This document shows positions 13,104 through 21,020 of a stretch of DNA of 34,345 nucleotides, piece by piece (position 1 is the stretch's first letter; each line of letters begins with the position of its first letter). Made by a program: the position numbers and the translations under genes. The stretch comes from Cupriavidus campinensis (lineage in GTDB: Bacteria > Pseudomonadota > Gammaproteobacteria > Burkholderiales > Burkholderiaceae). The notes under the pieces were generated by a model that was not told the DNA's origin, did no database searches, and saw only the letters and a program-made list of their open reading frames with translations. The stretch covers positions 1 to 34,345 of the forward strand of contig NZ_CAJPVH010000055.1 of the NCBI RefSeq assembly GCF_905397395.1. Reading direction: 5' to 3'.

Positions 13104-13132
13104 CAGGCCGGCTGGTCTGACCGGCCGGCCTG
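13104..13132. repeat. Inverted repeat in the hflC-hisZ gap
   Basis: CAGGCCGGC (13104-13112) and GCCGGCCTG (13124-13132) are perfect 9-bp arms with an 11-base loop. It lies between the terminator-like hairpin and the hisZ start. The function is unknown; it may shape the hisZ leader. Confidence 0.45.
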
Positions 13133-13180
13133 GCTGTCCGGCGCGGACGGCGGCGCACTTCGGCGTGGCCCCTCCAGCCG

Positions 13181-13211
13181 GACAAAACCCCGGGCGGGCC
13201 GGGGTTTTGTC
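13181..13211. terminator. Intrinsic terminator between hflC and hisZ
   Basis: A perfect 13-bp stem (13181-13193 with 13199-13211, loop of 5) carries an A-run on one side and a T-run on the other, next to CCCCGG/CCGGGG. It is terminator-like on both strands and starts 29 bases after the hflC stop. It should close the hflKC transcript and separate hisZ-purA from it. Confidence 0.82.
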
Positions 13212-13239
13212 GAACGCACGCGAGTCTGCGCGTGCCGCC

Positions 13240-14139
13240 CTACTTCTTGCCTGCGGGCGCGGCAGCCTGGCTGCCGCCAGACGAGCGCATATAGCGGAAG
13301 AAGTCGGAATTGGGCTCCAGCACCATCACGTCGCGCTTGTCGCGGAACGTGTTGCGATAGGCCTCCATGCTGCGCCAGAACTGCGCGAAGCTCGGATCCT
13401 TGCCAAAAGCGTCGGCATAGATCTGCGATGCCTTGGCATCGCCCTCGCCCTTGACCACCTGGGCGTCGCGATACGCCTCGGCCAGCAGCACCTCGCGCTG
13501 GCGGTCGGCATCGGCGCGGATCTTCTCGCCCTCGGCTGCACCGGTGGAACGCAGCTCGTTGGCCACGCGCTTGCGCTCGGCCTCCATGCGGCGGTACACC
13601 GACTCGCTGATCGCAGGCAGCAGGTCCACGCGCTTCAGGCGCACGTCGAGAATCTCGACGCCCACCGACTGCGCGTACTCGGACATGCCGGCACGAATGT
13701 TCTGCATCACCTTCTCGCGCTCTCCGGCCACCACGTCGGCCACGGTGCGCTTGCCGAACTCCTCGCGTGCCACGGAGTCGATCCGTTGCGTCATGCGATC
13801 CTGGGCACCGCGCACGTTGCCGTTGAACGCCACGAAGAACTTGCGCGGGTCGGTGATGCGCCATTTGACGAACCAGTCCACCACCATGCTCTTCTTCTCG
13901 GCGGTCAGGAAACGCTCGCTGGCAGCGACGTCGATAGTCTGCAGGCGGCGGTCCATGAAGACTACGTTCTGCAGCGGCGGCGGCAGCTTGAAATGCAGGC
14001 CGGGCTCGCGCACCACCTGCTTGATCTCGCCGAACGCGAACACCACGGCATACTGGCGCTGGTCGACCACGAACAGCATCGACGACACCACGGCCAGCAG
14101 GATGAAAAGGCCAATCGCAAAGGAAATCAGTCGGTTCAT
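13240..14139 (-). CDS. hflC: FtsH protease modulator HflC
   Basis: HflC and HflK form a membrane complex around the FtsH protease and limit its access to membrane substrates. The 299 residues begin with one membrane segment (about 4-25, LISFAIGLFILLAVVSSM), followed by a periplasmic SPFH/prohibitin domain and a long Ala/Glu/Arg coiled coil (RMEAERKRVANELRSTGAAEGEKI). A strong GAGGAG before the ATG overlaps the hflK stop, and the gap is 11 bases, so the two are almost certainly co-translated. Confidence 0.94.
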   Translation of the reverse strand: MNRLISFAIGLFILLAVVSSMLFVVDQRQYAVVFAFGEIKQVVREPGLHFKLPPPLQNVVFMDRRLQTIDVAASERFLTAEKKSMVVDWFVKWRITDPRKFFVAFNGNVRGAQDRMTQRIDSVAREEFGKRTVADVVAGEREKVMQNIRAGMSEYAQSVGVEILDVRLKRVDLLPAISESVYRRMEAERKRVANELRSTGAAEGEKIRADADRQREVLLAEAYRDAQVVKGEGDAKASQIYADAFGKDPSFAQFWRSMEAYRNTFRDKRDVMVLEPNSDFFRYMRSSGGSQAAAPAGKK

Positions 14140-14150
14140 GACGGGTCTCC

Positions 14151-15494
14151 TCAGCGCGAATCGCGGTCGCGGTTGCGCATGCCTTCGCGCGACCGGATGT
14201 CGGTGCCAGCCTCCGGCACGGGCGGCGCGCTCGTGCCTGGCGTCGGCGCGGGCGTAGCGGCGGTGCCCTGAACCTGCGACATCAGCTTGTCCAGCGGCAG
14301 ATACAGGAGGTTGTTGCCGCCCTTGGCGTCAATGAGGATCTTGTTCGTGTTGGCGTAGATCTGCTGCATGGTTTCCAGATAGATGCGATCACGCGTCACC
14401 TGCGGCGCCTTCGCGTATTCCGTCTGCACCGAGCGGAAGCGGGCCGCGTCACCCTCAGCCTGCGCCACCACACGGGAGCGGTAGCCCTCGGCCTCTTCCT
14501 TGAGGCGGGCCGCCGTACCCTTGGCACGCGGCAGGATGTCGTTGGCGTACGACTGGCCCTCGCTGATCGCACGTTCGCGATCCTGGCTGGCCTTGTTCAC
14601 GTCATCGAACGCGGCCTGCACCTGTTCGGGCGGCTGCACGCTCTGCACGTTGACCGAGATCACGCGGATACCGGTCTTGTACGCCGACAGGATCGCCTGG
14701 ATCGACTTGGCCAGCGACTGCGCGATCTCCTCGCGGTTCTCGTACAGCACCGCATCCATCTTGTTACGGCCCACGATCTCGCGCACCGACGTTTCGGCGG
14801 CCTGCGTCACGAGTTCCTCATCGCCACCGCGGTCGGTCTTGTTGAAGAACAGGAATTCGCCGGCGTCCTGGATGTCGTACTGCACCGTGAAACGGACGTC
14901 GATGATGTTCTCGTCCTGCGTGAGCATCGACGAGTCCTTGAGGTTGCTGTCCTTGATCGACGTGGCGCGGCCGACTTCCACCGAACGCACGTTCGACAGG
15001 TTGACCACCTCGGCCGACTGCACCGGCCAGGGCATGCGCCAGTTGATACCGGGGCCGGTCGTGTACTTGAACTTGCCGAACTGCAGGATCACGGCGGTCT
15101 GGCCTTCCTGCACCATGAAGAAGCCGCTGGCCAGCCAGATACCGACCACGGCCGCCACGATCACGCCCATGCCGATGTTCGAGCCCTTGCCCGGCGTCCG
15201 GGGGCTGTTGCCGAAGTTCGGGCCACCGCCGCCATTGTCCTTGCGGCCCAGCAGGCCGTTCAGGCGGCGGTTGAAGTCGCGCCACAGCTCGTCGAGGTCG
15301 GGCGGGCCGTCCTGCGGCCGCTGGTTCTGCTGGCGATTCTTATCCTTGTCCTTGTCTTCATCGTCCTGACCGTTACGGCCCCAGCGGGGATCGTTCAGCG
15401 AGAAGATGGCGCGCAGGCGCGACCAGCCTGCAGGATGCAGGGCTTGGCTGCCTGGCACGGAGCGCGAGTCAGGATTCCGTTGGAACAGGGGCAT
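14151..15494 (-). CDS. hflK: FtsH protease modulator HflK
   Basis: HflK is the partner of HflC. The 447 residues have a charged, Gln/Asp/Lys-rich cytoplasmic N-terminus, a Gly-rich stretch, one membrane segment near 108-130 (MGVIVAAVVGIWLASGFFMV), an SPFH domain (EGQTAVILQFGKF, RFTVQYDIQDAGEFLFF), a coiled coil (AKGTAARLKEEAEGYRSRVV) and a Pro/Thr-rich tail. I start at the ATG before PLFQRN; an in-frame GTG at 15503 would add three residues. A TGn-extended -10 box lies about 35 bases upstream, so hflKC may be transcribed apart from hflX. Confidence 0.93.
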   Translation of the reverse strand: MPLFQRNPDSRSVPGSQALHPAGWSRLRAIFSLNDPRWGRNGQDDEDKDKDKNRQQNQRPQDGPPDLDELWRDFNRRLNGLLGRKDNGGGGPNFGNSPRTPGKGSNIGMGVIVAAVVGIWLASGFFMVQEGQTAVILQFGKFKYTTGPGINWRMPWPVQSAEVVNLSNVRSVEVGRATSIKDSNLKDSSMLTQDENIIDVRFTVQYDIQDAGEFLFFNKTDRGGDEELVTQAAETSVREIVGRNKMDAVLYENREEIAQSLAKSIQAILSAYKTGIRVISVNVQSVQPPEQVQAAFDDVNKASQDRERAISEGQSYANDILPRAKGTAARLKEEAEGYRSRVVAQAEGDAARFRSVQTEYAKAPQVTRDRIYLETMQQIYANTNKILIDAKGGNNLLYLPLDKLMSQVQGTAATPAPTPGTSAPPVPEAGTDIRSREGMRNRDRDSR

Positions 15495-15529
15495 GAAGTG
15501 CACGGGTCCGGGAAGTTTGGAACAGGGGG

Positions 15530-15538
15530 ATTCTAGCA
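15530..15538 (-). promoter_or_regulatory. Extended -10 element upstream of hflK
   Basis: On the minus strand this reads TGCTAGAAT: a TGn extension plus TAGAAT (5 of 6). No -35 is visible, as is common for extended -10 promoters. An identical nonamer lies upstream of ndk. Confidence 0.5.
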
Positions 15539-15612
15539 GCCATCTTGATCACTTTTGCTCAAAATCCCCAATCGGGTGGCGAATCTCGTCGAACAACAAT
15601 GAGATTGCCTGC

Positions 15613-16872
15613 TTAATTCGCGCGTGGAGGGTCCGAATCGGGGCTATCGGGGCCTTGGGCGCCCTCCCAGCCGTCCTGATCGAACACGGCATCGTCGGCC
15701 AACGCCGGCACCTCGGCCAGGCGCGGGTCGTACGGCGCCGGCGCATCCGGTTGCTCGGCCAGCCAGCGCGCCACGTCCACGATGGCCTCGCGCAGCGCAT
15801 CGAGCCCCATGCCCTCGCGGGCGGACAGGAACACGCGCTTTGGCACGCCATCCTCGTCGCGCTCCACGCGCGGGCCCTGCTCGAGCAGCTCGGGCGCGGC
15901 ATCGATCTTGTTCATGACGACGATCTGCGGGATGTCCGAGGCGTTGATCTCGGCCAGCACACGGTTGACCTGTTCGATCTGCTCGTGACGGACCGGACTG
16001 GAGGCATCCACTACGTGGAGCAGCAGGTCGGCGTGCACGGTCTCGTCCAGCGTGGCGCGGAACGCCGCCACCAGTTGCGTCGGCAGGTCGCGGATGAAGC
16101 CAACCGTATCCGACAGCACCACATTGCCCAGCCCCTCAAGGAACAGTCGGCGCGACGTCGTATCGAGCGTGGCAAACAGCTGGTCAGCCGCATAGGCGCG
16201 CGCCTTGGTCAGCGCGTTGAACAGCGTGGACTTGCCCGCGTTGGTGTAACCCACCAGCGAGATGCTGAGCGTGTCATTGCGCGCGCGGGCACGGCGCTGG
16301 GTGTGGTGCTGGCGCTGGAGCCGCGACAGGTCGGCTTTGAGCCGCTTGGCGCGGTCATCGAGCATCCGGCGATCCAACTCCAGCTGGCGCTCGCCGGGCC
16401 CGCCGCGCATGCCGATACCGCCCTTCTGCCGCTCCAGGTGGCTCCATGCACGAACCAGGCGCGACGCCTGGTACTGGACCTGAGCGAGTTCCACCTGCAC
16501 CTTGCCGACGTGGCTTTGCGCACGCTGGCCGAAGATGTCGAGGATCAGGCCGGTTCGGTCGATGACATGCCGGTTCAGGAATCGCTCCAGATTCCGCTGC
16601 TGGGCGGGACTGAGCGCATGGTTGAACACGACGATGTCGGCGTCGAGCGCGTCAGCCGCCTCCTTGAGTTCTTCCGCCTTGCCGGAACCGATGAACAGCG
16701 CCGGGTCGGGACGCGCGCGCTTGCCCGTCAGTGTATGCACCGGCAGCGATCCGGCCGTGGAGGTCAGCAGCGCCAGTTCGGACAGGCTTTCCTGGAAATC
16801 ATGCTTGCCGAAATCCACGCCCACCAGGATGGCGCGAGACGGATCGGTATTGGAGGTAGCTCTGGGTTGCAA
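15613..16872 (-). CDS. hflX: Ribosome-associated GTPase HflX
   Basis: HflX is a GTPase that splits stalled or heat-damaged 70S ribosomes. The protein has the glycine-rich N-terminal domain (ALFIGSGKAEEL, FNHALSPAQQRNLER, IDRTGLILDIFGQRA), RQKGGIGMRGGPGERQLE, then a G domain with GYTNAGKSTLFN, DTVGFIRDLP and NKID. It lacks most of the C-terminal domain after the SAREGMGL motif, ending in an acidic tail. The start is uncertain. A TTG at 16872 gives 419 residues and a family-like N-terminus (QPRATSNTDPSRAILVG). A GTG at 16989 would add 39 residues that look non-coding. Neither has a good ribosome binding site. It follows hfq, as in E. coli. Confidence 0.88.
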   Translation of the reverse strand: MQPRATSNTDPSRAILVGVDFGKHDFQESLSELALLTSTAGSLPVHTLTGKRARPDPALFIGSGKAEELKEAADALDADIVVFNHALSPAQQRNLERFLNRHVIDRTGLILDIFGQRAQSHVGKVQVELAQVQYQASRLVRAWSHLERQKGGIGMRGGPGERQLELDRRMLDDRAKRLKADLSRLQRQHHTQRRARARNDTLSISLVGYTNAGKSTLFNALTKARAYAADQLFATLDTTSRRLFLEGLGNVVLSDTVGFIRDLPTQLVAAFRATLDETVHADLLLHVVDASSPVRHEQIEQVNRVLAEINASDIPQIVVMNKIDAAPELLEQGPRVERDEDGVPKRVFLSAREGMGLDALREAIVDVARWLAEQPDAPAPYDPRLAEVPALADDAVFDQDGWEGAQGPDSPDSDPPRAN

Positions 16873-17036
16873 GCGGGAGGACGCGAAGCGCCTGAAGGAG
16901 AAACGGTTGTTAATACAATGGCCGGCTGCGGCAACGTGTCGCGGCGGATGGCACCATCCGCGTGGGACGGCACTGAAGAGGGAAGGCACGGTGCTGCGGC
17001 CGCATCGCGATACGGCCGGCAGCGAGAGAGGAAGTA

Positions 17037-17276
17037 TCAGCCCTCGGGGGAGTCATCCACGCGGAAGTTGACCGCGCGCGCAGGCACGACGGTGGAAATT
17101 GCATGCTTGTAAACCATCTGCGTCACGGTGTTACGCAGCAGGACGACGTACTGGTCGAACGACTCGATGTTGCCTTGCAGCTTGATGCCATTGACGAGGT
17201 AGATGGAAACCGGCACGTGCTCTTTGCGCAGCGCGTTCAGGAACGGGTCTTGTAGCAATTGCCCTTTGTTGCTCAT
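17037..17276 (-). CDS. hfq: RNA chaperone Hfq
   Basis: Hfq is a hexameric Sm-like protein that pairs small RNAs with mRNAs. The 79 residues hold the whole Sm fold: GQLLQDPFLNALRKEHVPV, IYLVNGIKLQGNIESFDQYVV (Sm1) and the YKHAIS motif of Sm2. The C-terminal tail is only a few residues (FRVDDSPEG), much shorter than in E. coli (102). GGAG six bases before the ATG fixes the start and rules out a 20-residue upstream extension. It lies between der and hflX. The 210-base gap upstream contains three stem-loops, so it may have its own promoter and leader. Confidence 0.95.
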   Translation of the reverse strand: MSNKGQLLQDPFLNALRKEHVPVSIYLVNGIKLQGNIESFDQYVVLLRNTVTQMVYKHAISTVVPARAVNFRVDDSPEG

Positions 17277-17313
17277 GGCACACTCCAAATTTATAGATTT
17301 AGTGATGGATGAT

Positions 17314-17415
17314 GGGGACAAAAGTCCCCGGTTCAAGTCAGTTGGCGCAAAACCGCGCCAGAAAAAAGATCAAAACGGTACCAAGCTGGCATCAACGAGC
17401 AGGGCTTCCCCTGCT
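17314..17415 (-). promoter_or_regulatory. Three stem-loops in the der-hfq gap
   Basis: Perfect stems are GGGGAC/GTCCCC with a 4-base loop (17314-17329), GGCGC/GCGCC around a 6-base loop (about 17344-17359), and AGCAGGG/CCCTGCT with a 4-base loop (17398-17415). On the transcribed strand none is followed by a clean T-run. They may end der transcripts or form an hfq leader. Hfq is known to bind its own mRNA leader in E. coli; nothing here shows that directly. Confidence 0.4.
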
Positions 17416-17486
17416 ACCGTGAATTTAGCCTCAGTTCCAAACGAACGCAAACGAAACTTGGCCGCGAAGAAAGGCACGGTTGCGCC

Positions 17487-18830
17487 TCATTCCTTCGAGT
17501 CGGCGTACGGGTTTTTGTTCGTACGAAATTCGATGCGCAGCGGTGTGCCCTTGAGCTTGAACGCTGTCCGGAAGCGGTTTTCCAGATAGCGCCGATAGGT
17601 CTCGGCCACACCTTGCAGCGCGTTGCCGTGCACCACGATGATCGGCGGATTCGAGCCGCCCTGGTGCGCGTAGCGCAGCTTGGGGCGCGACGCGCCCACG
17701 CGCTTGGGCTGCTGGAACTCCACCGCTTCGGCCAGCACACGGGTCAGCTGCGGCGTGGGCAGCTTGACCATCGCGGCGGCGTACGCCTCGTCCACCGAGC
17801 GCAGCAGCGCACCGATGCCGGTGCGTTCCCGCGCAGACACGAAGTGGAAATTCGCGAAGCTCAGGAACTGCAGCTTGCGCTCCAGGTCGTGCTTGATGCG
17901 GTCACGCGTGTGGCCGTCCAGCCCGTCCCACTTGTTCACGCCCACCACCAGCGCCCGGCCGGATTCGACGATAAAGCCGGCGATGTGCGCGTCCTGCTCG
18001 GAAATATCCTGCTGGGCGTCGAGCAGCAGGATGACCACGTTGGCGTCGGCAATCGACTGCAGCGTCTTGACCACCGAGAACTTCTCGATCGCCTCGAACA
18101 CCTTGCCGCGCTTGCGCAGGCCGGCCGTGTCGATCAGCGTGTACGGCTTGCCGCCCCGCTCGAATTCCACGTAGATCGCGTCACGCGTGGTGCCCGGCAT
18201 GTCGAACGCGATCACGCGCTCCTCGCCGATCAGCGTGTTAACCATCGTGGACTTGCCCACGTTCGGGCGCCCCACGATGGCGATCTTCACGCCGCGATGG
18301 CTCTCATCCGTCTGTTCGGCCAGCTCCGGACGCTCCTGCACCGCCAATTCCAGCGCCTCGTCCACGAGTTCGCTCACGCCGTCGCCGTGCGTGGACGAAA
18401 TTGCATAGGGGTCGCCCATGCCAAGTTCGTAGAAATCCGCGGCCACCGAGGTGTACTTCATGCCCTCGGCCTTGTTCACGGCCAGCATGATGCGCCGACC
18501 GGTCTTGCGCAGGTAGTCGGCAATCACGCGGTCCTGCGGCGCCAGGCCCAGGCGGCCGTCGACCAGGAAGATGACCACGTCGGCCTCCACCACGGCCTGG
18601 CGCGTCTGCTTGGCCATCTCGGCCACGATGCCTTCCTTGGCCACGGGTTCGAAACCACCCGTGTCGATGACGATGAACGGACGCTCGCCGATGCGGCCTT
18701 CGCCGTAGTGGCGGTCGCGCGTGAGACCCGGCAGGTCAGCCACGAGGGCGTCCCGGGAGCGGGTCATGCGATTGAATAGCGTCGACTTGCCCACATTCGG
18801 GCGTCCGACGATTGCGATAACTGGTTTCAT
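17487..18830 (-). CDS. der: Ribosome biogenesis GTPase Der (EngA)
   Basis: Der is an essential GTPase with two G domains in tandem that helps mature the 50S subunit. The 447 residues show G domain 1 (GRPNVGKSTLFN, DTGGF, NKAE), G domain 2 (GRPNVGKSTMVN, DTAGLRKRGK, NKWDG) and the C-terminal KH-like domain (RVLAEAVEFQQPKR, LRYAHQGGSNPPIIVVHGN). I start at the ATG before KPVIAIVGRP; an upstream extension of 23 residues is unlike the family. The order yfgM-bamB-der matches E. coli. A strong hairpin lies just before its start. Confidence 0.96.
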   Translation of the reverse strand: MKPVIAIVGRPNVGKSTLFNRMTRSRDALVADLPGLTRDRHYGEGRIGERPFIVIDTGGFEPVAKEGIVAEMAKQTRQAVVEADVVIFLVDGRLGLAPQDRVIADYLRKTGRRIMLAVNKAEGMKYTSVAADFYELGMGDPYAISSTHGDGVSELVDEALELAVQERPELAEQTDESHRGVKIAIVGRPNVGKSTMVNTLIGEERVIAFDMPGTTRDAIYVEFERGGKPYTLIDTAGLRKRGKVFEAIEKFSVVKTLQSIADANVVILLLDAQQDISEQDAHIAGFIVESGRALVVGVNKWDGLDGHTRDRIKHDLERKLQFLSFANFHFVSARERTGIGALLRSVDEAYAAAMVKLPTPQLTRVLAEAVEFQQPKRVGASRPKLRYAHQGGSNPPIIVVHGNALQGVAETYRRYLENRFRTAFKLKGTPLRIEFRTNKNPYADSKE

Positions 18831-18845
18831 GCAATAAACGGAAAC

Positions 18846-18869
18846 GGGGGGCGGCAAATGCCGTCCCCC
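18846..18869 (-). terminator. Strong stem-loop between bamB and der
   Basis: A 10-bp stem, nearly all G-C with one G-T pair (18846-18855 with 18860-18869, loop of 4), ends 15 bases before the der ATG. On the transcribed strand it is followed by GTTTCCGTTTATT, a broken U-rich tract. It may partly terminate bamB transcripts or set the 5' end of der mRNA. Confidence 0.5.
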
Positions 18870-19073
18870 GGCAACTCCGGAGTCATGTTGATCCGACAAC
18901 CATAGCGCGAATCACCGCGCGGCTGGCCGTATTCCCTGAAATGGGGCTTCCTGTCGGGCGCGGAACCGGGGCGAATCGCCACCTTCCGCAGTTGCTGCAC
19001 GACCAGGGATCATGCTACCGGATTGGCGCCGGCCGTGCGACAGGGGCACGGCCAGGCTTGCGTGCGCTGGCGA

Positions 19074-20261
19074 TCAGTTCGGTACGAAACCGAAGATATC
19101 GCCGTCGCGGGTCTGAACGACCAGCGTCTGGCCGGCCACGACCGGCGCTGCGCTGACGGCGCTGCCGTCGGTCTTCATGCGGGCCACGATCTGCCCGTCC
19201 TCACGGGACAGGAAGTGGACAAAGCCCTCGAAATCCCCCACCACCACCGAACGGCCGAGCGCGATCGGCGCGCCCAGGCTGCGATAGCGGAGCTGGTCGT
19301 TCTTCCAGCGCTCGTTGCCGTTGGAGCGGTCGAACGCGAAAAGGGTCGAGGTTTCGTCGCTGGCGAACAGCGACGTGTCATCCTGGGCCAGCCCGGTCGG
19401 CGAGGAGAAGTCCTTGCCCCACTGCGGCTGGCCGTTGGCCAGTTCCAGGCACGACACACGGCCCTGGAAGGTCGTGGCGCACACCTGGCGGCCATTGACG
19501 GCCGGCACGCCGGTCACGTCGTTGAGGCGTTCGATCTCGGACACGCCCTTCGGGTACGACACCGTGCTTTCCCAGCGCAGCACGCCGTTGCCGGGTGCCA
19601 GCACGCCGAGCTTGCCGCCCGGGAAGCCCATGACGATGCCGTCGCCGGCATAGACCATGCCCATCGCGGCGCGCAGGTTCAGCGGGGTCTGCGAGCGCTG
19701 GTAGATCCAGCGGCGGTCGCCGGTCTGGGCGTCAAGGCCGATCACGCGCGTGTCGGTCGTGCGCACGACCACCAGGCCGTTGCCGACCAGCGGCGCCGAC
19801 AGCACCTCGCCGTTGACCTGCTTCTTCCAGAGCTGCTTGCCGCTGGTGTCGAAGGCGTAGATCGCGCCCTTCTCACCTGCCACGGCCGTCACCGAACCGT
19901 CCGAGCCGGGGCCCGAGGTCAGGTCGAGGTCGGTCTTGGCCTTCCAGAGCGTACGTCCCGAATTGCCTTCCAGCGCCAGCACGGTGCCGCCGTTGGACGA
20001 CACGTATACATTATTACCAGCCGCCACCGGGGCCATCACGTACGGGCCGCTCTTGCCCACGTCGGCCTTCCAGGCCTGTTTGACCGACAGCGTGGCCGAA
20101 ATCGGCTTCAGCTCGGTGGGCGGATGCTTGTTTTCCTTGCCGAACAGCGAGCAGCCAGCCAGCGCACTCACGCAGGCGCCGGCGACCACCACGCGGGCGA
20201 CACGGCGAGACACTACGGGAGACAGCGAACGGATGGCGGCGGCGCGAAGCAATGACGTCAT
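19074..20261 (-). CDS. bamB: Outer membrane assembly lipoprotein BamB
   Basis: BamB is an accessory lipoprotein of the BAM complex, which inserts beta-barrel proteins in the outer membrane. The 395 residues have a long signal sequence ending in the lipobox LAGC (lipidated Cys37). An eight-bladed PQQ-like beta-propeller follows, with repeats such as GGTVLALEGNSGRTLWK, GAIYAFDTSGKQLWKK and TRVIGLDAQTGDRRW. The rather long N-terminal region before the hydrophobic core suggests the true start could be a little further in. It lies 35 bases after the yfgM-like gene. Confidence 0.93.
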   Translation of the reverse strand: MTSLLRAAAIRSLSPVVSRRVARVVVAGACVSALAGCSLFGKENKHPPTELKPISATLSVKQAWKADVGKSGPYVMAPVAAGNNVYVSSNGGTVLALEGNSGRTLWKAKTDLDLTSGPGSDGSVTAVAGEKGAIYAFDTSGKQLWKKQVNGEVLSAPLVGNGLVVVRTTDTRVIGLDAQTGDRRWIYQRSQTPLNLRAAMGMVYAGDGIVMGFPGGKLGVLAPGNGVLRWESTVSYPKGVSEIERLNDVTGVPAVNGRQVCATTFQGRVSCLELANGQPQWGKDFSSPTGLAQDDTSLFASDETSTLFAFDRSNGNERWKNDQLRYRSLGAPIALGRSVVVGDFEGFVHFLSREDGQIVARMKTDGSAVSAAPVVAGQTLVVQTRDGDIFGFVPN

Positions 20262-20296
20262 AGGGATGCGATCCTAAGGATTATTCGATGTGCCGC

Positions 20297-20929
20297 TTAG
20301 GCCGTGCCCAGCGCGTCGAGCTTGAACTGGATGATCTGGCGCATGCCGCCCTCGTCGGCGCTCAGCTTCTCCAGCGCCGTGCGGTACGCGGTGCGGGCAT
20401 CGTCGCGCTTGTCCTGCGCAGCCAGCAAGTCGCCCCGGCGGTCGGCAAACAGTGCCTCGAACTGGGCGGGCGGCGTGTCCTTCAGCAGCGCGAGGCCCTG
20501 GTCGTACGCCTTCTCGTCGAGCAGCACGCCGGCCAGGCGCACCCGCGCCAAGGGGGCGTACTCATCGCCACCATGGTCGACGGCCCACTGCAACTGCGTC
20601 TTGGCCCCGGCCAGGTCGCCCGCGTCGTACAGCACCTTGGCTGCGACGAGCGCGCTCATCGGACCATAGGCCGTGCGGCCGAACTTATCCTCGAGGTCGG
20701 TGGCGGCGCGCTTCACGCGGTCCACGTCGCGCGCCTCGGCAGCCTTGGTGACCTGCTCGTACAGCAGCGCGGCATCGCGCGCCTGGACGCGCTGCCAGTA
20801 GTTCCAGCCGCTCCAGGCCGCGAAACCGAGCAGCGCGGCAATCACGATCCACGTGACGATGTTGCCATACTGGTTCCACCAGGCCTTCAGGCTCTCAAGC
20901 TGTTCCTGTTCTTCTAGATCGTAAGCCAT
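20297..20929 (-). CDS. yfgM: YfgM-family tetratricopeptide membrane protein (ancillary SecYEG component)
   Basis: The 210 residues show a short cytoplasmic N-terminus (MAYDLEEQEQLESLKAWW), one membrane segment near 26-47 and a periplasmic helical TPR-like domain (LARVRLAGVLLDEKAYDQGLALL). In E. coli YfgM associates with the translocon and periplasmic chaperones. The ATG chosen gives the conserved YDLEEQEQLE opening; a TTG three codons upstream is possible but less likely. Conserved order hisS-yfgM-bamB-der supports the call. Confidence 0.88.
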   Translation of the reverse strand: MAYDLEEQEQLESLKAWWNQYGNIVTWIVIAALLGFAAWSGWNYWQRVQARDAALLYEQVTKAAEARDVDRVKRAATDLEDKFGRTAYGPMSALVAAKVLYDAGDLAGAKTQLQWAVDHGGDEYAPLARVRLAGVLLDEKAYDQGLALLKDTPPAQFEALFADRRGDLLAAQDKRDDARTAYRTALEKLSADEGGMRQIIQFKLDALGTA

Positions 20930-20975
20930 GTCTCGCAAGCCATGTCGCGGCAGTTACCCGCAAAGGTTGATAAGT

Positions 20976-20999
20976 CTGGCCGTCCCCGGGATCGGCCAG
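20976..20999 (-). repeat. Stem-loop between hisS and yfgM
   Basis: CTGGCCG and CGGCCAG are perfect 7-bp arms around a 10-base loop that itself contains CCCGGG. No T-run follows on the transcribed strand. Probably a processing or stabilising hairpin inside the operon. Confidence 0.4.
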
Positions 21000-21020
21000 G
21001 CTGGATACCGCTGAATCCGC

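Noticed and set aside
17290..17295. TATAAA as the hfq -10 box
   Set aside because: It would place the transcription start within the GGAG ribosome binding site. No matching -35.
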